5,191 bases of DNA. Origin: Gracilibacteraceae bacterium (GTDB taxonomy: Bacteria; Bacillota; Desulfitobacteriia; Desulfitobacteriales; Syntrophobotulaceae). The notes beneath the pieces are model-generated. The model was not told the origin of the DNA. It saw only the letters and a list, made by a program, of their open reading frames with translations, and did no database searches. Made by a program: the position numbers and the translations under genes. Shown here piece by piece: positions 1 through 4,774 of the stretch (within the stretch, counting starts at the first letter, position 1; the number at the start of each line of letters is the position of its first letter). Location: NCBI GenBank assembly GCA_031274335.1, contig JAISQG010000058.1, forward strand, positions 1 to 5,191, read 5' to 3'.

Positions 1-2
1 AT

Positions 3-464
3 TGGACATTTGGGAATCTTGGCAGGGCGGGCTGGAAGGAAATAACACTTATCTTTGCTCTTAGCGCGGCGGCTTTCCTGTATTTCTCATTCAATCGCTG
101 GAACTATAACGCGATGGAAAGCGGCGCCAATACGGCAAAGAGTCTTGGGGTGAATGTTGATATGCTTATTCTTCTCAGCATGACCGTCGCTACGCTTATT
201 TCCGCGACAGCCATAGCATTTGTCGGGACTATAAGTTTTATCGGATTGATCGCGCCGCATATAGTGCGCAGATTTGTCGGAAATGACTATCGGTTTCTTA
301 TACCATGTTCAGCCCTGATGGGGGCGCTGATTATGCTTGCTGCCGATATAGCGTCACGAATGATTAAAGCCCCCGCCATTATGCCGATAGGCGCACTTAC
401 TTGTTTTCTCGGCGCGCCGCTGTTCCTGTATATGATAATAAAAAAAGGGATGACGGTAAAATGA
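3..464 (+). CDS. FecCD-family ABC transporter permease, C-terminal part (5' end outside window)
   Basis: This is the membrane permease of a binding-protein-dependent importer for metal chelates (siderophore, heme or corrinoid class). About 153 C-terminal residues are visible; full-length relatives have roughly 320-350, so about half is missing to the left. The reading frame is open from base 3 with no start needed. Visible hallmarks in order are WTFGNLGRAGW at the left edge, a hydrophobic helix, ANTAKSLGVNV (about residues 42-52 of the visible part), the strongly conserved GTISFIGLIAPHIVR (about 75-89) that contains the ATPase-coupling segment, and a final PIGALTCFLGAPLF helix. The common family motif P-A-E-L-P-[VI]-G reads P-A-I-M-P-I-G here, so the usual Glu is replaced. 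The TGA stop overlaps the ATG of the next gene (ATGA), so the two are co-transcribed and probably translationally coupled. The family is secure; the substrate cannot be read from this fragment. Confidence 0.93.
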   Translation, partial: WTFGNLGRAGWKEITLIFALSAAAFLYFSFNRWNYNAMESGANTAKSLGVNVDMLILLSMTVATLISATAIAFVGTISFIGLIAPHIVRRFVGNDYRFLIPCSALMGALIMLAADIASRMIKAPAIMPIGALTCFLGAPLFLYMIIKKGMTVK

Positions 465-1210
465 TAGAGATAAAAAACATTTCTTACGCTTACGGCAGAA
501 ATGCAATCTTGAAGGACATCAGTTTTAATGTCCGAAATGGTGAATGTGTTGGCATTTTGGGCAATAATGGCGCTGGAAAAAGCACTTTGATTACCTGCCT
601 GAGCAAAATACGGACACCTAAGACTGGAAGCCTGCATATTGACAATAACGACGTTCTTAAAATGAGCCGGGTGGAAACAGCGCGGCGCATATCCTATGTG
701 GCGCAGAAGAATGAAATAAGCCAGATAACTGTGTTTGATTCCGTGCTGTTGGGGAGGAAGCCTTACATAAAATGGGCAGTCGCGCAAGAAGATATTGACA
801 TATGTGATGCGACCATCGAGCAGATCGGCATGACAGATTTTAAGTTGAGGTATGTGAACGAACTTTCCGGGGGTGAGCTGCAAAAGGTGATGCTATCAAG
901 AGCCCTCGTTCAACAGCCAAGGTTATTGCTTTTAGACGAGCCGACCAGCAACCTCGACCCGAAAAACCAATACGAAATGCTTGCGTTGGTGCGGAGATTG
1001 GCGGGAGAGCGCAATATAAGTGTTCTTATGGTTCTTCACGACCTTAATCTCGCGCTTCGTTATTGTGACAGATTCTTGTTCATCAAAGAGGGTTCGGTTT
1101 ATAAGTATGGGGATGAATCTATAATCACGGAAGAAGCAATTGGAGCAGTATATGGGATTGGCTCCAAGATAACACAGATTGATGGGAAGAAATTCGTTAT
1201 TATTGGTTAA
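461..1210 (+). CDS. ABC transporter ATP-binding protein of a metal-chelate (FecE/FhuC/BtuD-type) importer
   Basis: This 249-residue cytoplasmic ATPase energises the permease encoded just upstream. All nucleotide-binding motifs are present: Walker A GNNGAGKST (residues 34-42), Q-loop at YVAQK (79-83), signature LSGGELQK (135-142), Walker B LLLLDEP (155-161), D-loop SNLD (163-166) and H-loop His193 in VLHDLN. LLGRKPY (96-102) is typical of the iron-siderophore/cobalamin subfamily, and the length is normal. A longer in-frame start at 401 exists, but the conserved domain begins with MIEIKNISYAYG. The ATG at 461 forms an ATGA overlap with the permease stop and has an AAAGGGA ribosome site about 10 bases upstream, so 461 is chosen. 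Substrate is unknown: siderophore, heme or corrinoid are all possible. No clear terminator follows the stop codon. Confidence 0.95.
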   Translation: MIEIKNISYAYGRNAILKDISFNVRNGECVGILGNNGAGKSTLITCLSKIRTPKTGSLHIDNNDVLKMSRVETARRISYVAQKNEISQITVFDSVLLGRKPYIKWAVAQEDIDICDATIEQIGMTDFKLRYVNELSGGELQKVMLSRALVQQPRLLLLDEPTSNLDPKNQYEMLALVRRLAGERNISVLMVLHDLNLALRYCDRFLFIKEGSVYKYGDESIITEEAIGAVYGIGSKITQIDGKKFVIIG

Positions 1211-1218
1211 TCGGCCAG

Positions 1219-1239
1219 ACCGGCGACCGGCAACCGGCA
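1219..1239. repeat. three tandem copies of a 7-base unit, ACCGGC(G/A)
   Basis: The units ACCGGCG, ACCGGCA and ACCGGCA follow each other without gap, 9 bases after the ATPase stop codon. The stretch is much more GC-rich than the ATPase gene. It has no T-tract, so it is not an obvious terminator. The function is unknown; it may be slippage-derived or a protein-binding site. Confidence 0.6.
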
Positions 1240-1271
1240 CGGCTTAAAGGAGCGGGCGGGTGAGGTTTTCA

Positions 1272-1300
1272 TTGCCAGGGGCCTGAAAATCGGGTATACT
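1272..1300 (+). promoter_or_regulatory. sigma-A-type promoter for the His/Cys-rich protein, sigma and anti-sigma operon
   Basis: A -35 element TTGCCA (1272-1277) is followed by 17 bases and a -10 element TATACT (1295-1300). Each hexamer is close to consensus and the spacing is ideal. Transcription would start near 1307, giving a leader of about 128 bases before the ATG at 1435. The leader contains AT-rich dyads (AAAAATTTTT at 1331-1340 and ATTTTCAAAAT at 1409-1419). The second lies just before the ribosome binding site. No ECF-type GGAAC/CGTC promoter was found here, so autoregulation by the operon's own sigma factor is not visible. Confidence 0.7.
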
Positions 1301-1421
1301 ATGATATGGGGATAGCTGTGAGTCCATCTGAAAAATTTTTTGAAAATGTGAAAGGATTCCGCCTTGCCAATCGTGTTCAATATGGAGGCGAAAACAGGCG
1401 CGGATTCGATTTTCAAAATTT

Positions 1422-1428
1422 GGAGGAG
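1422..1428 (+). promoter_or_regulatory. strong ribosome binding site that fixes the start at 1435
   Basis: GGAGGAG lies 6 bases before the ATG. It supports the signal-peptide start over the in-frame upstream ATG at 1306. It is far stronger than the site of the next gene (sigma), suggesting that more of the small exported protein is made than of the sigma factor. Confidence 0.8.
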
Positions 1429-1434
1429 TTTCAT

Positions 1435-1770
1435 ATGAGAAAAATTATCGCAATATTGGCCGCCGTGGTTATAGTGACCGTGTTCGGCGCGACAACGGCT
1501 TTCGCTCACGGACATCAAGGCGGTGGCTCAACCGCGGCCTATGCGGTCTGCAAGGTTGAGAGCTGTACCAAGACGGGATGGCACACGCATAACAGCGTCT
1601 ATTACGCGGCGCACTATTACGGCGACGGGCACAATTACCACGATTACTGCAACGTGGCGGGCTGTACGCTTACCGGATACCACGAACACGATGGGACGTA
1701 TTGCTTCGCCCACGCAGCGAATGATGGGCATAGCCACAATTCTGCGGCGAGGAACCGGCCTTGCCATTAG
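1435..1770 (+). CDS. small exported His/Cys-rich protein with two 33-residue repeats, putative metal binder
   Basis: The 111-residue product starts with a clear signal peptide: MRKK-like basic start (MRKII), hydrophobic core IAILAAVVIVTVFGA, and likely signal peptidase I cleavage after AFA (residue 24). The mature part of about 87 residues has 13 His and 6 Cys. It is built of two repeats of period 33: C39-x4-C44-T-x-T-G-W-H50-x-H52 ... H60 ... H66, and C72-x4-C77-T-x-T-G-Y-H83-x-H85 ... H93 ... H99. Every one of these Cys and His positions is matched between repeats. Conserved paired Cys and HxH strongly suggest metal (Zn, Cu or Ni) or heme binding, but no named family was recognised with certainty. 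The start is fixed by the GGAGGAG ribosome site at 1422-1428, 6 bases upstream; an in-frame ATG at 1306 lies at the promoter start site and would bury the signal peptide. The sigma gene begins 16 bases after the stop codon, so a common transcript is likely. Confidence 0.88.
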   Translation: MRKIIAILAAVVIVTVFGATTAFAHGHQGGGSTAAYAVCKVESCTKTGWHTHNSVYYAAHYYGDGHNYHDYCNVAGCTLTGYHEHDGTYCFAHAANDGHSHNSAARNRPCH

Positions 1771-1786
1771 AATTAGAAGTATTTCA

Positions 1787-2275
1787 ATGAAAAGCGAATC
1801 CGAGGCGCGCCGCGCGGTTGAGTTGTATGCCGACACGGTGCGCCGTGTCTGTTTTCTGCACATGAAGAATCATAGCGATGTGGAGGACGTGTTTCAGGAT
1901 GTATTTCTGAAATACGTCCTGCGAATCGCGCCCTTTGATAGCTACGAACACGAAAAGGCGTGGCTGATTCGCGTCGCGGTCAACGCCTGTAAGGACGTGC
2001 ACAAGAGCTTTTTTCGGCGCAAGGGTTTATCCTTGGAGGAATTGGATTCGGAACCGTCCTATGATATGCCGGAAGATAGCCGCGCGATATTGGATGCGGT
2101 GCTGGCTTTGCCGGAAAAGTACAGGGATGTTATTTATCTTTTTTATTATGAAGGCTATTCGGCAGTGGAAATCGCGGGACTGCTCGGCAAGAACGAAAAC
2201 ACGATATACACTTGGCTTTCGCGGGCAAAGGGAAAATTGAAAGACGCGCTGGGAGGTGATTTCGCCGATGAATAA
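1787..2275 (+). CDS. ECF-type RNA polymerase sigma factor (sigma-70 family)
   Basis: This 162-residue protein has the two-domain plan of ECF sigma factors. Region 2 spans about residues 8-75, with DVEDVFQDVFLKY (31-43) for core polymerase binding and HEKAWLIRVAVNACKD (55-70) for -10 recognition. Region 4 spans about 98-155, with LPEKYRDVIYLFYYEGYS (108-125) and a helix-turn-helix AVEIAGLLGKNENTIYTWLSRAK (126-148) for -35 recognition. The frame is open far upstream, but that part is a low-complexity shadow of the preceding gene; the domain begins just after the ATG at 1787. Its ribosome site is weak (AGAAG about 8 bases upstream), so coupling to the preceding gene or deliberately low expression is plausible. 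The 3' end overlaps the anti-sigma gene by 8 bases. The promoters it controls are unknown. Confidence 0.93.
   Translation: MKSESEARRAVELYADTVRRVCFLHMKNHSDVEDVFQDVFLKYVLRIAPFDSYEHEKAWLIRVAVNACKDVHKSFFRRKGLSLEELDSEPSYDMPEDSRAILDAVLALPEKYRDVIYLFYYEGYSAVEIAGLLGKNENTIYTWLSRAKGKLKDALGGDFADE
2252..2260 (+). promoter_or_regulatory. ribosome binding site of the anti-sigma gene, inside the sigma gene
   Basis: GGAGGTGAT is nearly the full anti-Shine-Dalgarno complement and sits 7 bases before the ATG at 2268. It decides that start over an in-frame GTG at 2256, which lies within the site itself. Its strength compared with the weak sigma site favours anti-sigma in excess over sigma. Confidence 0.8.
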
Positions 2276-3047
2276 GATAAAAAGCGCTTTTGAATCCATA
2301 CAGGCCGAAGACGCTCTAAAGGCAAACACGTTGCGCTTTCTGCAAGCGGAAATACAAAAAGCGCCCATACCGAAAAAACGCCCGGCGCGTTTAAAAATCG
2401 CCTTTATGTCCGCAGCTTTTGCCGCCCTGCTTTTCTTTGGCGGGTTTTCTTATAACAGCTATTTCACAACCACGGCGTTTTTGGATTTTGACGTTAATCC
2501 GTCCATAGAGATTTCTGTTAATCGGTTTGGCCGGGTCATTGAGGCATACGCGTATAACAGCGAAGGCAGACAAATCCTTTCAGAAATAAGGCTGCAACAT
2601 AAAACATATCAAGACGCGACGCGGCTTATCGTGGACGCGGTTGTCGCCGACGGCTATTTGCGCGACGACGCAATGATTTCCGTCACGCTGCAGACCGCCG
2701 AATCCGACAAGGAGAGCCAAATTCTTGCCGACGTTGAATCCAATGTGCGGTTAGCGGTATCGGAACATCATATCACGCCGCAATCCGAAGTTTTTGCCGT
2801 GAGCGCGGAAGTTCGGAACGAAGCATATGGGCAGGACATCAGCCCGGCTAAATACCTCGCCATTCTCGAACTACAAAAGGTAGCCCCCGCCGCCACAGTG
2901 GATTCTTGCCGCGACCATACCATCGGGGAAATCCGCGCGCTCACGCAGGAACATCATGACGGCGCGAGTTATAGAGAAAGCGGCGAACAGGTTCTTCCCA
3001 AGGGCGATGATTCCGATAGGGGTCATCACGGCGGCGATCATCACTAG
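2268..3047 (+). CDS. membrane-anchored anti-sigma factor with RsgI-like extracellular domain and His-rich tail
   Basis: This 259-residue protein most likely holds the neighbouring sigma factor inactive at the membrane. Residues 1-43 are cytoplasmic, with a short helical sigma-binding segment (KIKSAFESIQAEDALKANTL) and a basic stretch KKRPARLK. A single transmembrane helix covers about 44-62. Outside is an RsgI-type domain: FDVNPSIEISVNRFGRVIEA (74-93), then N-x-E-G-R-Q-I-L, and near the end SPAKYLAILELQ (192-203). RsgI proteins are reported to self-cleave at the Asn-Pro bond of this motif; N77-P78 is intact here. The C-terminus is rich in Asp and His (HH at 229-230, 253-254 and 258-259, ending GHHGGDHH), which suggests metal sensing. 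The gene overlaps the sigma gene by 8 bases, the usual sigma/anti-sigma arrangement. The N-terminal segment is shorter than in classical SigI partners, fitting an ECF partner. The role is well supported; the signal is inferred. Confidence 0.9.
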   Translation: MNKIKSAFESIQAEDALKANTLRFLQAEIQKAPIPKKRPARLKIAFMSAAFAALLFFGGFSYNSYFTTTAFLDFDVNPSIEISVNRFGRVIEAYAYNSEGRQILSEIRLQHKTYQDATRLIVDAVVADGYLRDDAMISVTLQTAESDKESQILADVESNVRLAVSEHHITPQSEVFAVSAEVRNEAYGQDISPAKYLAILELQKVAPAATVDSCRDHTIGEIRALTQEHHDGASYRESGEQVLPKGDDSDRGHHGGDHH

Positions 3048-3086
3048 GAAATGAGCGATAACAGCAATTTGAACAAGTTATTTCTT

Positions 3087-3100
3087 GACAGTTCCTTAGG
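3087..3100 (-). repeat. repeat copy 1, GACAGTTCCTTAGG on the + strand (reverse orientation to copies 2 and 3)
   Basis: This 14-base sequence matches the reverse complement of 4615-4628 at 13 of 14 positions. If a two-base gap is allowed, the similarity extends into AATT on the inner side. It lies between the convergent anti-sigma and DUF3786 genes. Confidence 0.6.
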
Positions 3101-3110
3101 GGAATTTTTT
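3090..3110 (+). terminator. weak candidate terminator of the sigma/anti-sigma operon
   Basis: AGTTCC (3090-3095) can pair with GGAATT (3101-3106), including one G-U pair, around a 5-base loop. Ts continue to 3110. The stem is short and AT-rich, and it coincides with repeat copy 1, so the hairpin may be incidental. It is the only T-run hairpin in the convergent gap. Confidence 0.3.
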
Positions 3111-3756
3111 ATGGGCGCTTTCCATTCGCGCACATCCGCTTCAGGCGGCTGACGATGATGTCGCCCGACACCGCTATATCCTCAGCTGTGAATGCGTATT
3201 TGAAATTGTCGTCAAAGAGGATCTGGGCCGACGCCGGAAACTCATCGTCGCCTTGCCAGAAAAGAAGATGGGCGAAAAGCCCGCTCATAAACAAAAACCG
3301 GTATCCCAAATCGCATTTTTCCAAACGCTCTGCACAAAGCTCCGGCATTGTCTCCATCACGCTGCGCAAGACGTCGAGGCGGCCGCCGAATTCCCGCGCC
3401 AGCCGGGCGATCACTCTATGGCGAAAATTCGCCAGATAAGCATCCCCCCAGGGAATTTCGCTGTAGGCGACAGCCTGGCCGGTGGCCGCGACATGTTTGC
3501 CTGCGCAAAGATAGCGGAGGATGAGTATACCCTCATGGGAGCGTTGGGCCGTTTGGCCTGATGCCGCGTCGATCAGCGCAAAATCAGGGAAGGACGCCCT
3601 GTATTTTTCACCCATGAGCGTGAAGGCGAAAGAAGAGGTTTCCCTGTCGAAAGCCAGCGCGGTTCTGGCTGCTATTTCGCCGGGGTCAAGCGTCCGGTAT
3701 ATCGCGCTGTAATGAGCGAAAGGCGTATCGGTAAGCTGATTTTGTTTCTGGATCAT
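3109..3756 (-). CDS. DUF3786 domain protein, function unknown, probable corrinoid/methyltransferase-associated
   Basis: The 215-residue protein resembles the DUF3786 family. It has an N-terminal LDPGEIAARTALAFD segment (about 23-37), a middle LMGEKYRASFPD (48-58), a central region with EIPWGDAYLANF (100-111), and a diagnostic C-terminal GDDEFPASAQILFDDN (169-184). No signal peptide or clear membrane helix is seen, so it should be cytoplasmic. The start at 3756 has GGAG (bases 3768-3771, read on the minus strand) 11 bases upstream, a rather long spacing. It follows the DUF1638 gene by only 23 bases on the same strand, so they form an operon. The family occurs in anaerobes near corrinoid proteins and methyltransferases, but no biochemical activity is assigned to it. 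The family call is from remembered motif patterns and not from a search. Confidence 0.75.
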   Translation of the reverse strand: MIQKQNQLTDTPFAHYSAIYRTLDPGEIAARTALAFDRETSSFAFTLMGEKYRASFPDFALIDAASGQTAQRSHEGILILRYLCAGKHVAATGQAVAYSEIPWGDAYLANFRHRVIARLAREFGGRLDVLRSVMETMPELCAERLEKCDLGYRFLFMSGLFAHLLFWQGDDEFPASAQILFDDNFKYAFTAEDIAVSGDIIVSRLKRMCANGKRP

Positions 3757-3779
3757 AAATATTTCATCTCCGTTTGATT

Positions 3780-4529
3780 CTACATATAAGTCAGGAGGCG
3801 CTTATCATAGGTCAGCGCAACGCTTTTGCCCGGCGGTACAATCTGGAAGCGCTCGTCGTCCCAATTTCCGGACAGAAAGTCCTCGAGCAGGCTGCTGCCG
3901 CCTTGGACGCAGCTGTAGCGCCAGCCCAAATAGTCCGCGCACATGCGCGTGTAGGCCTCATGGGCGGAAGAATCAAGGCCGTCCCATTTTACGAATACGG
4001 CGTCCTTGTAGTCTTTGTACGTCTCCGCCGACAGATCCACCAGGTCCCGCGCTTTTTCCGCGCCGTACTTCGCGGTATAATAGGCCAGCTCCGCGTCAAA
4101 CATATCGCGCCCCGGCATGGGCGCGTTTTCGATCCAGCTGCGGTTATACCAGTACGCGACGCCGCCGAAGGAATGAAAATATTCATCATAAAGGCTTTGC
4201 GAGCCGAGGAACAGCGTGATGCAATCGTGCGCGCGCGGCACGATCAGCGGGTATTTTTTCGAATGAAGGCCCTCAATGCTGTTGGAGCACAAGCCGTAGC
4301 CGATCAGGATAGCGTCGAAGTCCTGGCGGTAAGGGGGATATGTCGTGTGCATATCCTCGCCGGAATCAATCAGGTCTATTTCCTGTTGCAGCGTGTACAT
4401 GAGCTTTTCCGTCGTGTTGTGCAAACCTTGGCGCAAATAAGTTACATCAATGAAATTCGTGCATGCAGATAAAAGATGGGAAATCTCCCTATGCAGGACC
4501 TTGCAGGACAGAATTTTCAGATACTTCAT
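3780..4529 (-). CDS. DUF1638 domain protein, probable accessory factor of corrinoid-dependent methyl transfer
   Basis: This 249-residue protein shows the DUF1638 pattern: KILSCKVLHREI at the N-terminus with Cys9, LRQGLHN (32-38), AILIGYGLCSNSIEGL (73-88), and the hallmark PRAHDCITLFLGS (98-110), followed by YWYNRSWIE (126-134). Conserved Cys81, His101, Asp102 and Cys103 look like metal- or cofactor-binding residues; that is inference. No signal peptide is visible. The domain begins directly after the ATG at 4529, and AAAGGGG (minus strand) lies about 11 bases upstream. A long + strand frame at 3774-4472 is a shadow of this gene. DUF1638 proteins are commonly found beside methyltransferases and corrinoid proteins of methanogens and acetogens. 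The divergent CobW-type neighbour fits that setting. The exact role is not known. Confidence 0.85.
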   Translation of the reverse strand: MKYLKILSCKVLHREISHLLSACTNFIDVTYLRQGLHNTTEKLMYTLQQEIDLIDSGEDMHTTYPPYRQDFDAILIGYGLCSNSIEGLHSKKYPLIVPRAHDCITLFLGSQSLYDEYFHSFGGVAYWYNRSWIENAPMPGRDMFDAELAYYTAKYGAEKARDLVDLSAETYKDYKDAVFVKWDGLDSSAHEAYTRMCADYLGWRYSCVQGGSSLLEDFLSGNWDDERFQIVPPGKSVALTYDKRLLTYM

Positions 4530-4556
4530 CGGCGCTCAAACCCCTTTTTCAGCATT

Positions 4557-4568
4557 TTAGGAACTGTC
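4557..4568 (+). repeat. repeat copy 2, TTAGGAACTGTC
   Basis: These 12 bases are identical to 4617-4628, 60 bases away, and share 10 bases (AGGAACTGTC) with the reverse complement of copy 1. The copy falls in the predicted 5' leader of the DUF1638 transcript. Confidence 0.65.
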
Positions 4569-4585
4569 ACCGTATACCCGTACAG
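4564..4585. promoter_or_regulatory. candidate operator: dyad CTGT-N4-GTATAC-N4-ACAG
   Basis: The outer CTGT/ACAG and the central palindrome GTATAC are symmetric about one centre. The site covers the predicted transcription start of the minus-strand operon and touches its -10 element, where a repressor would act. The N4 spacers are not symmetric, and only one copy is seen, so this is tentative. Confidence 0.3.
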
Positions 4586-4612
4586 TATAGCAGACATTCC
4601 CACGCTTGGCAA
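4584..4612 (-). promoter_or_regulatory. sigma-A-type promoter of the DUF1638-DUF3786 operon
   Basis: Read on the minus strand, TTGCCA (4607-4612) is followed by 17 bases and TATACT (4584-4589). The hexamers and spacing are the same as in the promoter at 1272-1300. Transcription should start near 4577, giving a leader of about 48 bases before the ATG at 4529. Confidence 0.7.
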
Positions 4613-4614
4613 TT

Positions 4615-4628
4615 CCTTAGGAACTGTC
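4615..4628 (+). repeat. repeat copy 3, CCTTAGGAACTGTC
   Basis: This copy is inverted relative to copy 1 (13 of 14 matches) and its last 12 bases equal copy 2. It lies immediately upstream of the -35 element of the minus-strand promoter and includes part of a TTCCTTAGGAA palindrome (4613-4623). Confidence 0.65.
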
Positions 4629-4675
4629 CTGAGACTGTGACGGGTCGGCGGTCTGCGAAGGCAGCGTCCGAAATC

Positions 4676-4693
4676 GAATTTTACCAGAAATTC
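4676..4693. promoter_or_regulatory. inverted repeat GAATTT-N6-AAATTC upstream of the CobW-type gene
   Basis: Perfect 6-base arms are separated by TACCAG, and a direct repeat TCGAATT starts at 4674 and again at 4696. It lies about 80-100 bases before the GTPase start and could be a regulator site. No confident promoter for that gene was found: TATAGT at 4731-4736 is a possible -10, but it has no good -35 at the right distance. Confidence 0.25.
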
Positions 4694-4774
4694 AGTCGAA
4701 TTGTGCTAAGCGGTCGATGAGGTTTCGCGCTATAGTCAGATTGGATTTAATATATAAGAAAGCGAAGGGGAAAA

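Noticed and set aside
401..460. Upstream ATG for the ABC ATPase
   Set aside because: It would overlap the conserved end of the permease by more than 60 bases and adds residues not found in the family. The ATGA junction at 461 is the normal arrangement.
287..883. Minus-strand open frame of 198 codons across the permease/ATPase junction
   Set aside because: It is antisense to two strongly conserved transporter genes and has no recognisable domain.
1306..1434. In-frame ATG giving a 43-residue N-terminal extension of the His/Cys-rich protein
   Set aside because: It lies at the predicted transcription start with no ribosome site, and it would bury a textbook signal peptide that begins at 1435 behind GGAGGAG.
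1523..1786. N-terminal extension of the sigma factor reading frame
   Set aside because: This part is Arg/Thr-rich low-complexity translation in a shifted frame of the His/Cys-rich gene. The sigma domain starts right after the ATG at 1787.
3085..3113. TTGACA as a + strand -35 element
   Set aside because: There is no acceptable -10 at 16-18 bases and no + strand gene downstream. The hexamer is partly made by the repeat.
3774..4472. Long + strand open frame of 232 codons
   Set aside because: It is antisense to the DUF1638 gene, whose minus-strand translation carries clear family motifs. The + translation shows no domain and is rich in Ala, Val and Arg, as expected from a GC-rich shadow frame.
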